A DNA stretch of 64,000 nucleotides from Anthoceros angustus. Lineage: Eukaryota > Streptophyta > Anthocerotopsida > Anthocerotales > Anthocerotaceae. The translations under genes were made by a program, and so were the position numbers. Under the pieces are notes generated by a model. It was not told the origin of the DNA. It ran no database searches and was given only the letters and a program-made list of their open reading frames with translations. The stretch's first letter is position 1, and each line of letters opens with the position of its first letter. The DNA lies in assembly GCA_010909165.1 (NCBI GenBank), contig MU008192.1, forward strand, positions 496,001-560,000. Reading direction: 5' to 3'. This document shows, in pieces, positions 46,196 to 58,114 of the stretch.

Positions 46196-48019
46196 GATTA
46201 TTCATGGAGGGTGAGCGATGGATGCCTATGGGCATTACATTATCGATAGATTACATCTGCCGTGACTTGCACTTATGTGGTGTTGAGCGAAACGTATGCT
46301 CAAGAACCATCTCCTAGATACGTTTATGTCTGTTCACATCTAAATCTACTGAACCGTGCCCTAATGGCCTTAATACTACTATTCTTAATAGCAAGCACTG
46401 TAAAATTCATATCCAGATCCGCACGAACAACATTTGCAAAGGCTGCAGCAAACATACATACGTTCAAGGCGATGGGATGGATCACAATATTAATGTTCAA
46501 GTGATCACACACTCTTGGCTGTCATGCATTGCGAGATCAAGTTGAATGAAACGAATGTCGATTCTTACCAAGGTGCAGTGACAGCGTGATAAGACGGCGC
46601 AGCAGACGCATGGTGGCCATTACTTGTGGCCGATGCTTGAGCTCGGCATTTTATACTGTGGAAGTCGGTGGCGATTGCCAATGCACGTGATAACTTACCA
46701 GTATTGAGGAAGAAGGATATTTAAGGACGGAATTTCCGTAATGGGACTGAGAAGCCGGAAAATACGTAAAAAGCATGGAAGTTTAACGCTGTGTATTCTG
46801 AATTGGGAAGAAAGGTTTTTATCGAGGTGAAAAAACGATGGGAAAAGCCCATCCAAGAGGGGACAACCAAAGGGGATCAGGGGTCGAGGTATTCTGAATT
46901 TGATCTAAATATGATAAAGTATATTCAAATAGGTGGTTTAGTGGTGTGAAATATACTCACCCTCATTTATTTCAAGACTCTCACATTTTTTTTAAGCATG
47001 TTCCTTCATGAGAAGAAACCTCGGAGTGAAGATCGAGTTGCTCTAAATAAGTTAGCGAACACAAAGGAACAATAGTCTGGATACATGAAATCGCCCCGTC
47101 GTGTCTCCTTCAAGAGTAACATGAGTTCATTGGAACTCACCACTTAAGTATCTTTTGGACGGATTAGTAGTTGGATGAGGTGCTATTGGACTTCGTCTCC
47201 GCAGCTTGCACGACTGTCAGTTGTTAGAGCCCTACAGGTTAGTCCAGATCAAAATATGAGGGAATGCATTTGTTAGTGCCCTAGGGGTTACTCCAAAACA
47301 AAACCCTCGTGCAAGACTGCGACGATATATATCTATCAAACCTCCGAATTCACTAAGAAAACCGTCCTCAAGTAAATATGGCATTGATGATTGATCACTG
47401 TATGTACATGTGGCCCACCGTGGCGTGATCCGCCATCTCGGTCTGAGTCTTCGTCAAAACAACCTCGCGCGAAAGTGGCTCCTCAAAGGTTGCTGGCCGC
47501 TGCCGGGAGGGCATCATAGTCCATATCACGTTGTGTGGCCATGGCGGCGAGAGACGAGCCCAAGTTGCATGACGGGGTCCTCGAGGCTGGAAGACTGCTT
47601 CTTCCGACAATCGCTCAACAACAACGCGTTCCACTGACCCCATATGTCACTGTAACCCAGAGTTGGAAGCAATCCGACGCACCTTTGACACATTCCACTT
47701 TGTCACCCACTTCAACAACAATGTGATGGGTCAAGCTCTGAGAGGCAAAACCAATGTGACTCTTACACCGCTACATCTAGCAGCAATGGTAGCGTTGTGT
47801 GTTCAACATCTTTTTGGATTTACTTCCAGCAGGTTTACTCAGTGTCCATGTTTAGGGTTCAGGGTGCGCTCATTGTAGGGTTCGGTTCAGGCAGTCAGGC
47901 TTCAAGTTCTCAAGAAGAAAGTAGGGCTCGATACGAGACGAGAAGAAACTAAATAACCATGCAATTGTAAGAAGAGCTGGCAATAAGGCAAAATACTAAG
48001 AAATGACGTTTGAAACTCT
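46196..48019. other. Unassigned repeat-like spacer
   Basis: The first part may contain LTR sequence of the neighbouring - strand copia fragment, but no partner LTR is visible. Only short frames occur; none resembles a known protein. Confidence 0.35.
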
Positions 48020-48108
48020 CTCGGAAGTAATTATACCAGCTACCTGTGTGGAGATCAAACGATAGTAGTGCCAGTGGAATCTTTTTCATGTAAATTATGA
48101 ATATTAAT
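48020..48108 (-). pseudogene. Duplicated fragment of the RING/RS gene (exon 3 and intron 3 start)
   Basis: About 85 bases closely match 19270-19356: both contain ACCAGCTACCTGT, TGGAGAT-AAACGAT, AGTGCC, TGGAATCTTTT and CATGTAAATTATGAAT, in the same orientation. In the gene this covers the last part of exon 3 and the start of the following intron, so the copy is of genomic DNA, not mRNA. Small indels destroy the frame. The match fades into AT-rich sequence after about 48105. Confidence 0.8.
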
Positions 48109-48418
48109 GATATATTAAGAATCTATAGTTATAATATTTAATATATTATTATAAAAAATAATATATATTGAAGTATAATTCAACATTTATATTCAAGAAC
48201 ATTGGTTTGGCCTTTTCTCCAAAGATATATAAAAGACCAGATGTGGGGCCTTTAGGTGCGAACCTAGTTTTGTATCTTTGGGATATTGTGGTATATATTA
48301 ATTCTTTCTAGGCAGAAATAAAATTAGATTTCTAGTCCAGGATTAGTTTTATCCGCTATATATTATTTATTTATATGAAAGAATTTCTCTCATTATAAGA
48401 AGCATATTGAATTTTTTT
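48109..48418. other. AT-rich spacer, 3' flank of DUF26-like gene 1
   Basis: Strongly AT-rich (aatatttaatatattattata words at 48135-48175), with no coding potential. It should include the 3' UTR of the gene ending at 48419. Confidence 0.5.
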
Positions 48419-48943
48419 TTATGATGGATTTGGATTTTTAAACATAGATTCATTCGGTACGGGACATTTCGAGTCCATCCTTTGATCGAAAACAAATTCA
48501 TAATAACAATCAGGAGCAAGTACATAACCTCTACTAGATTGTGGACAAAGTCTTGTGATGAGTTCGTCGCGAAGGACTTGGAGACATACAAAGCATTGCT
48601 CTTCCATTTCCATAGAACCTGCATGTTTATAACAAGTGAGTGCTACCCAACACTGGAAATAAGTAGGTGGTCCAGTGAATATTTTTGTATAATATGGAAG
48701 ATTGTTCTTCGTAAATTTTTTGAATCCATCATCTACAGCTCTTTGTGTTGCATATATTATGAAACTTTGTGATGCAGTATTTGTACTGCGGGGACCACAT
48801 TCAAATCTTATGGTTTGAACATCAGGATATTGTTGTGCCATGATTGTAAGAAATTGGAGAAAGATAAGTCCCAATAATAGATGTAAATGGGTACATACTA
48901 TGGATTTAAATAGGCCATCCAAAAGTGTATAAATTCTGTTCAT
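48419..48943 (-). CDS. Small secreted cysteine-rich protein, Gnk2/DUF26-like (1)
   Basis: 174 aa from the first ATG of the frame at 48943; the frame is open further upstream but begins at a TTG, so 48943 is preferred. A hydrophobic stretch (HLHLLLGLIFLQFLTIMAQ) near residues 18-36 fits a signal peptide. The mature part has RFECGPRS, then VALTCYKHAGSMEMEEQCFV-CLQ and a final APDCYYEF. Cysteine spacing is C-x12-C-x2-C, where classical DUF26 has C-x8-C-x2-C. DUF26 proteins are apoplastic, some lectin-like or antifungal; function here is inferred from family resemblance. It is a clear paralogue of the gene at 50817-51323. Confidence 0.68.
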   Translation of the reverse strand: MNRIYTLLDGLFKSIVCTHLHLLLGLIFLQFLTIMAQQYPDVQTIRFECGPRSTNTASQSFIIYATQRAVDDGFKKFTKNNLPYYTKIFTGPPTYFQCWVALTCYKHAGSMEMEEQCFVCLQVLRDELITRLCPQSSRGYVLAPDCYYEFVFDQRMDSKCPVPNESMFKNPNPS

Positions 48944-50816
48944 CTGTCTTGAAGGATGAGATATATTCTCTCTTAAAATATTTGAAATTGTTAATATAAT
49001 AGATTGATGACAGGATCGTGTAATTAGTAGGGTAGCAAATAGCAATACCTAAGGTAACAAGAAGAGAATAAATGTGTCAATAATAAACGATAACTGTGAA
49101 TGTCAAATATTTAGGGAAGATATAATTCAACCTCTTGTGGTTTTCCAACTACTTATTTACACCCTTGATCATCCAACTTTATCTATTCGTGTGCTGCATT
49201 TTCTTTAGTCTGGACTATAGACATTTTCAACTCCTATTAAATATCTAAAATAGTTGATCATCCTTGGAGAATATCGTGCAATTTATTTTTGAGCCTTTAT
49301 AGTAATCCTTCATTTGTATACGGAATATGTTTCACATTTTCAATGTGATAAAAACTTAACTAAATAGATGTCCAATGTAGCATATAGTAAGGGTTGTCAT
49401 GTCCATTATGCAGAATCCTTAAAATTCTTCATCATTTTGATTTAATGGTCAGATAAATATCTACATTATACATATGAAACAAATATTTCTATATGTCAAA
49501 CTATGTATAATTATAGTATAAAATAAAATAATTATATATTTTATTATATAGTAAGAATATCTTGATAAACGTTCCCAATTCAATCACATTCATGTGATTG
49601 TATTTTATATAACATTGACCATATGTATCTATCCCGACAATGTATAGATCTCTTCATGTTGGTACATACTACTTCTCTAAGTATAGATCTCTTCATGTTC
49701 CTAGCTACTACTTCACTTCGAGAAGATAGATAAATACAAGTGATGCTTTTTTCAGCTATCTAATAGTATATTGTAGATCCTTTGAACTTAAATGGTGGTT
49801 TTTGGTCCATCCCACCCATAGTGTACATATATTTTACTACAATGGGTCGAGATATACGTTTAAGAAATTGGACCATTTTCTTAATATCAAGTACTGTACA
49901 TATACATGGGCATGGTAAAGGCCAAAAAGGTCGTGCATGTCGAGTTTAACAACCTAGTTCTTGGTTTTCTATACTAGACGTTAGGTTTTTGGGTTACTAC
50001 AATTAGTTGGGGCTACTTACGTTTTACAGCATTTACCCTCATATAACGGGAACTATCCTATTTATTTGCAACAAATCTATTTATCCTATTTGTCAGTTGA
50101 CTTTATCTTATCATTTCGTCGTCATAAAATAAGTATCACTCGCCTTCGCGGTTCTTGAGCTTTGGTCTGGCTGGCTTCAAGCAGCATCGTGCCGTTGGCG
50201 CTGGATGTCTGAAGGGCGCCGAATGGCTTGTAGTCATTATATTTCATGAAATAGGTATGTAATTTTCAGTCTATAATCTATGGTGTGAAGCTTTGTGTTT
50301 CAAAGTGATCTTCAAGTCTTCCTTCACTTTGTCCTATGGTAATGGGCCGCCAGACTACATATATATTTTTATATTAGCATTATATATATTTTTTGTTATC
50401 TTAACCATATATATTTACCCAATCAGAACTTTTGGTATACGTTTCTGTTCATATCGCCTTCTCTATCTTTCACAAATATCCTGTTAGCACGAGTCAATTG
50501 TGGCTTAACTATGTCTATACCGATTCACTAGCTACATAGGTAAGATAAGGGAACAAGTAACAAAAGCAATGGCCAAAATGCTACTTCACCAGAAAAATGT
50601 CCATAAGCTATTGAGATAAACATGAATATTCAAAATAACATGCCCAATTTCTTACTGCTTAGTGTTGGATTCCAATCCCATTCTTGAAACAATTTGCTCC
50701 ACTATTACAGCCCCATGTCTGCAACATTATCATTTGAGTAAGTCATGTTATTGAAAATATTGCAGACATAAAATACCTCATAATATCCAGCTCCTAGTGT
50801 CCTTTCTTCTGAAGAA
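48944..50816. other. AT-rich intergenic spacer
   Basis: AT-rich sequence with no recognisable gene. A near-duplicate word pair (tatagatctcttcatgtt) occurs at 49644 and 49683. It includes the promoter of DUF26-like gene 1 on the left and the 3' flank of gene 2 on the right. Confidence 0.5.
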
Positions 50817-51323
50817 CTACTCACCGGATTGTAGTGTATTTGGGTTTCCGTAGCCTATTGCAGGACAGCTTGAGTCCGTTCTTTGGTCAATGACATATTC
50901 GAAATGGCAATCTGGGGCAAGTATGTAACCCGTACTAGCCTCTGGACAAAGTCTTGTAATGAGCTCGTCACGAAGAACTTGAAGGCAAACAAAACATTGT
51001 TCTTCGGACTCCATAGAATGAGAATGAAGATCACAAGATAATGCTACCCAACATTGAAGATAAGTAGGTGCGCCTGTGAAGATCTTTGTATAATATGGAA
51101 ATTTCTTTTTGCTGAAGTTTTTATACCCTTCGTCTACAGCTCTTTGTGTTGCATCAATCACAAAATTTTGTGATGCACTATTTTTATAACGGACACCACA
51201 CTCGTATCGGCGTGTTTGAACATTCGGAAATAATTGTGCCACAATTACAAATGGGTGAAGGAATATTAGAGAAAATAAACACACATTTCTACATATATAT
51301 GCTTGTTTTGGGTGTGCCATCAT
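50817..51323 (-). CDS. Small secreted cysteine-rich protein, Gnk2/DUF26-like (2)
   Basis: 168 aa from ATG at 51323 (a second ATG directly follows; the upstream in-frame codon at 51329 is TTG). A hydrophobic segment (NVCLFSLIFLHPFVIVAQ) near residues 13-30 serves as signal peptide. The mature part has RRYECGVRYKN, QCWVALSCDLH, SEEQCFVCLQVLRDELITRL and APDCHFEYVIDQ. Spacing is C-x12-C-x2-C, as in its neighbour. Near the 3' end CCG|GTGAGT is a perfect splice donor, so the last three codons before the stop may be intronic, with an acceptor candidate TTGCAG near 50714. Confidence 0.7.
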   Translation of the reverse strand: MMAHPKQAYICRNVCLFSLIFLHPFVIVAQLFPNVQTRRYECGVRYKNSASQNFVIDATQRAVDEGYKNFSKKKFPYYTKIFTGAPTYLQCWVALSCDLHSHSMESEEQCFVCLQVLRDELITRLCPEASTGYILAPDCHFEYVIDQRTDSSCPAIGYGNPNTLQSGE

Positions 51324-52477
51324 GTACAAAAAACACTAGAGACAAGGTGTTCCAGTAGGACATATAAGACATCAGAAAAGGGAAAAGAATTGAACCATAT
51401 TTTAACTTTAGGTGATAATCCTAGTGGGTTTCAATCTTACAGCTCTATGGAGTTTTTCAATTATTCCTGCATTAACGATTTTGGTAATCTATAAATCATA
51501 TACAACCTTCCCTCATGGATCAAGGAGTCTAGCTTTTTTTTTCCCACGGATTCCTTTTGTGAATGCGTAATTTGATGGATCTTATGATGTTGTGTAGTGT
51601 GAGAGCTTCATTTCATCATGCACGTATAGTCCCATATAAACCTCTCATCCTATGTGCAACAAAACTTATAATGCTCATTGGATGTGAGTTCATCCCTATG
51701 AAAATAAGGCAATATATGTATAATATGTATACATGATAATGACTCAAGTTTAATTTTCTTTCTCATAGTCTTACCTAGAATGAACTCAAGTTGAATGTGC
51801 TATGAGATGTGAAAGAACTATATACAAACTAGAAAGAATATGTAGCAAGCCAACACGCCCCAAAGAATTCCATGCTCATAGACCATCAAGAATTTTGTGT
51901 ACATATATGTATCCTAAGCATAAAACATAAACTTGTGTGTTCATATGGGAGCATAAATTGAAGCTCAAATATGCGTGTCCAGGCTTTATGTACTAAAATG
52001 GTGGATATAAAGAATAGCATAATGTTAATTTCAATATAATAAGAATATTTTGATTAAAAATATAAAATATAAGATATTTAATTCTTTTTGAAGAACTCAA
52101 TAAAGATTCTATATCCTTGTATTGTAATAAAAGGTAGTCAAGGTAGATGGTCAATCTTATTCATGATATTAATATAGCTTTCATTTCGTAGCACATCCTA
52201 CCGTATCGTATCTGGGAGGATGTGTATGTAGCCTCTAGTCCTCTGATATTTTAATTGGTCTTACTGTAGTCATGGAAAAAGGGGGGGCCAAGGGAGTGTG
52301 AATTGTGGTGGCGCCATCTAGGTGCTGGTGCTCCAGGATTGCCTTTGATTTGGATGCGGTAGCAGCATGTAGGCACTTGTGCTCCTCTTGCCGTTCTTTC
52401 GGACGCGGCATGTGGGCGGTGACATTCCTCGAGTGCCTTTCTTTTGGTGTCATCTACCTTTAAACTTCCGATTAAAC
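51324..52477. other. AT-rich spacer upstream of DUF26-like gene 2
   Basis: Promoter side of the gene at 51323, then AT-rich sequence. From about 52200 the composition becomes less AT-rich. No gene recognised. Confidence 0.45.
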
Positions 52478-52541
52478 GGCTTAAGGGTGGATCACTATTG
52501 AGATAAGGGGGCTTAAGGGTGGATCACTATTGAGACAAGGG
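52478..52541. repeat. Tandem duplication, 2 x 32 bp
   Basis: GGCTTAAGGGTGGATCACTA is the start of both units (52478 and 52510); one T/C difference. A partial third match (GGATCACTATTG) lies at about 52578. Confidence 0.85.
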
Positions 52542-52746
52542 ACCGACCTATGTTTCGTGGAACGATACAATTTATGCGGATCACTATTGGCATAGGGGTC
52601 ATCCTCCATATTGCTCACTCTTTTAAAAAGCTCCATTTACACTTGGATAGTCCCCATTGTCTAGGGTGCGCCAATTTCTCATGTGAGAGACCCAAAGACG
52701 TGGGACCTTCCTTCGTTTTTCCATGAGACTCTTAGGGTCTCCTAAG

Positions 52747-52774
52747 AAGTAGAGACGACTCCTCGTCTCTACTT
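52747..52774. other. Perfect 12-bp hairpin
   Basis: AAGTAGAGACGA, loop CTCC, then TCGTCTCTACTT: a 12-bp perfect stem with a 4-base loop followed by TT. Function unknown; it could be a transposon end or simply a palindrome. Confidence 0.6.
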
Positions 52775-55744
52775 TTGAGGGTGTGAAATTTGGGGGTTGA
52801 CGATGGAAAACCGTGCTTTGTCACGTTTTCAAAACTTTGGCCAAAACCTTAAGTGTGAAAGTCCGAAGTGAAGAATGAAACCATGTTTTTTGAGGGTTTT
52901 ACCTGTTATGGTTTTTTTTTAAGGTAACACAATCCTCTAATTACCCACCACAAAATGGTTACATTCGAAGATGGAAACCAAATGTAACAAGCCATGTAGT
53001 CATATGGACATCATGAATTTCAAAATGACGATATAACGGGTTTGAAGGGTTGCATGCATGAACGGTAAACAACAAAAGGTGGATGCCGCATCACTGTAAT
53101 TCTATGACTGTGGATATCCGGTGAACGCGGCTTCATCAGTGAACTTCGACTCCAGCGCAAGTCAAGTGTTGGGTTGCCCTGGATAGTGGCAGTCATATCT
53201 ATGTTGCGAAACATGACATGAAAGTACGGAGGCCGGCGGCTTGCATTCTCCGCGGTTTCTCGAAAGTCCCCGAGGCACCAACGCTTTGATGTGTTGAACG
53301 TCATTTCAACCTCACCGCTAACCGACATAATCCATGCCCATTGGCCTAACCTCATCGGCTACAATGTTAGATGCACAAGCGAGTGATGACATATCCGCGA
53401 ATACAGATCGATGGTTATGTCCCGGACATGCTCAATGCTTCAGCAGAGATAGCATCGTAGTAGCCGGTAGTTTGTAAACGCCATGATGACAATACGCGGA
53501 ATGTGGGAGGAGTTTGACAATGCGCTGTGCTATTTTACGGGTTATGGCGAAGCGGTGGTTCTTATTGCAAGGGTGATCATGGGCCCGCTATGGTAGCATC
53601 ACGCCTCAACATTCAATGGCGACAAAGAACAAAGCGCAAAATCGTGCTTGCGTAATCCAAATTGAAAACAAGCACACGAGAACATGCACTCGGGTTGACG
53701 GTCATCACAGACACAACCGGACAAAGATACTCGATCCGGCCTCAACACCGGTTGTCCTGTTTGTGCTCACCGTAAGTGACACCTCTCCATCTGCCTCACC
53801 AACGATGCCGGAGTCGAACACCGAACATTTGGCATTACCAATCGCCCCACCCAAAGACATCGAGATTCACAAACATTAGGTTCATATGCCCCAGTTTTTC
53901 CGGCCGCTATCCATGGTAGGGGTGAACCAATGGATCATAGTCCTTAGTGGTCGTGTCCAAGGGAAGGTGACCTTGTCCATCGCCGCCGAGAGCTGTAGCA
54001 CTATGTTCCGTGCCCAAACTCGCCACTAGCCCTGTGCTCCCTATTACCTTTGTCAATCGAATCGCGCCACACCGCCCACAAAGACAAGACATGGAAGGAT
54101 CTCACACCTGGGTGTAGAATGCTTTCCGATTGCGTGGCGCTTGAGATCCACAAACCGCCTGCCCTTGCCACATTGTTCATCATCGGTTCTTTGGTGAACG
54201 CCTTAGGCCCCGCTGTAGCCTTCAACCTCTCCCAACTCTTCCTCCTCGCTTGGCCGCTTCTAAAGTATTGAGACGGAGGTCCATGAATTGAGCTGCCTGG
54301 GATCTCATCATCGACATCGCTAGCGCACTTGAGAGCGGCTACCATACGATCCAGAGCTCGCACACCCATCCAGACCCACTCGCCCACCGTGTATACCCAT
54401 CAACTTCCTCAACAACCCGATAGGCTTCGTATGGGAAACTACCTATCATCTGTATGTTATAACATGCCTTATGTTCCATGCCTTCTCCTCAAAGCGTTGT
54501 CAACCTGTGCCATCATTCATAGTTGAAGTCGCAGTGAGTGAGAAATGTTGTGGCACACAATCCGCTTCAACGATCCAGCCCGTGGTGATATAATCCTGCA
54601 TCATACTGTCGCACCGCTTTCACATTAGTTTTGTGCAAGTGACACACTTTACAAGTCGCAAGCAAAACCTCCCGTACCATGGACATGTCATCCGGGAATG
54701 AAATACCACGACGCGAAATACCTCGTCGTGATGCCCTGGAATTGCAATATGATATTTTCAAACTCATCGCCGAATCGCTGTCATACTCCTTGAGTTGGCA
54801 TCCGATGCAACCCTCGTGGCAAGTCCAATAGGAACAGGCAAACGGACGGGTTCCACAAATCGAGCCATTCTCACGATGTTACCACATATTATTCCTATCC
54901 CGCATGATCTCCTGGCATCTCTCGATCGTCTTCAACTTATCGGATCGGAGGTCTCCAAAGAATCGCCGCTCATCTCGCCATAATCTTCCACGCTTTGGCC
55001 TTCAACACATGTTCCTTGAAACTCTCGTGAGTGCACTCCACGTTAGGCAAGCATTGGCTCGCACACCAAGGCAAAACCATCATCAACCATGAGTGTTCAT
55101 GGGCATATGGAGTGTACATGGGCCGCAAGCGCTCAAGGCGCCTAAGAAACAAATCGGATGCCCACCAAAGATACTTAGAAATCAAACATATGACAAGCAA
55201 TCGGGTCCTGTGGACATTCCATACTTGCCCTGCCACACTTAGCACCAAAGCCGCTGAAGCCGCCGATCCGTCCGATGTTGTTGAACGGTGCACTGCGCCA
55301 TAGAGGTAGAGGCTCAGAGTGCATCGCACGCTTGCAAGAGCTTCCACGTTTCCTAAAGAGGTTTGTGGTGCTGCCCAACCAAAGCAAGTTTTTGACGACC
55401 GACTCGATGTAGAAGTGAGACCGCCAAACCGCGTAGAGTTCCAAAGGCAAGTAGCCGATGCAGCCTCCCAAGAGCTCGTAGCAATGTAATGTAAGAAGGG
55501 GAGGATGCGGAGCCGGACACAAGCCAAAGAAACGCAGGAGTTTCAAATCGACAAGCTAATCTCGCCACCCTATTCGACGAGAGAGGCACCGCATGGAAGA
55601 AGCATCAAGGAGTCCGGTCACCGGGAGAGTGACCATGGAGAAGAACCTAGTCAGAGACTCAAAGCTTTCGATATATGTTCCGACATTTGAACAAGTCTCA
55701 AGAACATGACGAAGAGCAATGTCTTCATAATCCTGCTCGAGGAA
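52775..55744. other. Unassigned, probably decayed transposon
   Basis: Several medium frames on - (53020-53355, 54001-54387, 54970-55527, 55175-55546) share a composition unlike the gene block, but none shows a motif I recognise. They may be pieces of one decayed transposase broken by frameshifts. Confidence 0.35.
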
Positions 55745-56135
55745 GGGGATGATGCCACGGCCAGCTATCGCTGGAGCCGGAAACAAGAGAGTTAACGAGA
55801 AGGACCGGACACCGACCGCCTGATGAGGCACTGGCATGAGTAATGGCCACAGCAGAGCACGCGTAGGGCATGCCTAGGACATAGCCGCTAGAGCTAGACA
55901 AAGGAAACAAGGTTAGAACTAAAGGTTAGACTAAGCAGGATTAAGCTAACCCCAGTTAGTCACTAACCCATCCAGTAGTTAAGTTAGCTCAGGTAAAGAA
56001 ACGGTCGGAACCCGGGACACGGGGGGTACAAGAACCAGGTGCTCCCATAATCGCTCTCGATTCCCCGCAGGGGCTTCTTCACCGTGGTCGGACCCCCAAG
56101 CTCGTGAGATGTCTAGGCGCATCTCTGCTTACACT
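55745..56135 (+). repeat. Left arm of a long inverted repeat
   Basis: Reverse-complement match to 58115-58510. The core (55866-56060) is highly similar: GGGCATGCCTAGGACATAGC, CAAAGGAAACAAGGTTAGAA, CCCGGGACACGGGGGGTACA, AGAACCAGGTGCTCCCATAA. Similarity is lower but continues on both sides, inward through GATGTCTAGGCGCATCTCTG and outward through AACGAGAAGGACCGGACAC. Confidence 0.82.
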
Positions 56136-57332
56136 TGTAGTCATAGAGGTTAAAGATGCGGATGTGCCAGTGAGAGTGTGGAAGTGCTTTCAAGGGATTG
56201 AACATTCGGCAGCTGGCAACAACAATTTGAAGACAGCATGCATGAAGGTCTTGTCTTGGGAAATGAGTTTACGGCAAATGCAGGATTGGGTGGAGAAAGC
56301 CAAAAAACTGAACCTCATTCACGTCACACTTGCGAAGAACCTGAATTGCGAGACGTTTGAGCAGGCTAGGGAGCGGTATCCTCAATCGGAAGCCGCGATT
56401 CAAGACCAGCTCCGGCACGATTCTCCTCCATCACGTGTGTCGGCTCGCAAGTTTCAGGCTCATTCCTCCCTTCGTTCACAATTTCCCTTCCTCTTGCTCT
56501 CGACGTCTTAGCTGCGTGTTGTTCGGCTGCATGCGATTTTTCGCGTCCCCGGGCTTACACTTTCCGCCACGCCCTCCTGCGTTCTAACTCCTCTACTTCT
56601 GGCTGCAGGGCTTGGCTCTGGACGCTCCACATCGGTCGTAGGCCCTGTCCGCTTCCTCAGTCGTGACGAGATCCCACTGGCTTCCATTGCGACAAAATCC
56701 CAGCTAGAATTGAAACGGTTAGAGCATGGCGATCGACACTTAATCAGCGATTTGTGGTGCACTTAAGCTCTCCCTTGCACCCTTCTTCACATGCGACAGA
56801 CAGTGACCAGATAACCTGTTGGAACAAGGCTGATTGGAATCGAAATTGAATTCCACTTGCAGATCGTGCAGGATCGTGGGCTTGTGTCCAGCTTGGCACG
56901 TTACCGACTGTCGCAAGTGCTTCCAACGGGGTGCTGCTGATCGCTGCCTTGTGGACCTTCCTTTGGACTAGAAGGGTGCGAGCCCATGTGTGAGTACCGA
57001 CGTCAAGTTCACCGATCTCAAGATGTATCCGCCATCACCATCGCGGCGGTACTAGTTGGAAATCCTCTCGGTCTTTGAAATTACTGCATGATCATCACCA
57101 CGGCACAGGCCAGAACTTGACTCGGTTGCTGCTCGTGCACGGAGATTGCAAGTTTCTGACTGTTTGCTTAACCACGCATTCGCCGGTGTTCAAAACTTCA
57201 ACACTCACTTAAGCACGACAAGTGACAGAATTTCTGACCATCCTCAACCAATACGGCCAATTACGTTTAGCAGGTCCTGCATCTCGACTTGTGACACAAA
57301 ACCCGTTTCCATTGCAGGGTGCTTGTGTAAAG
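56136..57332. other. Spacer of the inverted repeat, with a frame of unknown origin
   Basis: A + strand frame at 56104-56511 reads VEKAKKLNLIHVTLAKNLNC and ARERYPQSEAAIQDQLRHDS with even amphipathic composition, so it may be captured coding sequence. I do not recognise it. The rest shows nothing. Confidence 0.35.
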
Positions 57333-57608
57333 AATCTGAAGCGTCAAAACGCCTCTTGCATCGTCTTGGGTCCAAGACCTCACGACTGCAAGGTGACAGG
57401 AACTTGAAGCGTCAGAACGCCTCTAGCTTGCATCGTCTTGGGTCCAAGACCTCACGACTACAAGGTGACAAGAACTTGAAGCGTCAGAATGCCTCTTGCA
57501 TCGTCTTGGGTTCAAGACTTCACGACTACAAGGTAACAAGAACTTGAAGCGTCAGAACGCCTCTTGCATCGTCTTGGGTCCAAGACCTCACGACTGCAAG
57601 GTGACAAG
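57333..57608 (+). repeat. Tandem array, 4 x about 68 bp
   Basis: Four near-identical units, each containing GAAGCGTCAGAACGCCTCT, GCATCGTCTTGGGTCCAAGA and CACGACTGCAAGGTGACAAG, starting at about 57333, 57401, 57473 and 57541. The second has a 4-base insertion (tagc). It lies inside the long inverted repeat. Confidence 0.9.
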
Positions 57609-58114
57609 TCTCCTTAAGCTCAAATCCTCTGGCCTTGGTGCGGTTTCTCCTCTTTCTCTACCATCGCAGCTATCACACATTTTTGCACCATGGTGGGAGC
57701 GCTCGCCCACCCGAACGGCATGGCTCTGTTCAGCTTTCCGTTCTTGATCCTTCCTGCTTCACTGAAGCTGCTCCACTTCGCGATCTTTCTTGCCCTACCC
57801 AAGTGGCTCTGCTTCTTGCCTTCTTTTTTCTGGCACTTCTCCAGTGCACTCCCCATCTTCCTTTCACCTAGGGGTAAGGATCCCGCCTTGACATCCGCTC
57901 TCTGACGAAGGCCTCTGCCCCCTCGAAATTACCGTGGGATTCCCACCAGATCCCGAGCCAACGGAGAATCAAGACACTTCGCCCAGGCTTGCCTGACCAC
58001 GCCCTGCCCGGTGATCACTCCCCACTCCTGCATTGTCCGTGTGGAGCTTCCCGACACTGAGGCACAACCAATCAAAGATCGCGATCTCTTGAGTCATGTC
58101 TCGACGATCGCCTG
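57609..58114. other. Remaining spacer of the inverted repeat
   Basis: Pyrimidine-rich (ctttccgttcttgatccttcc) with overlapping short hydrophobic frames; no assignable gene. Confidence 0.35.

Noticed and set aside
57333-57608. CRISPR-like array
   Set aside because: Units are head-to-tail with no variable spacers, in a plant nuclear genome; it is a minisatellite.
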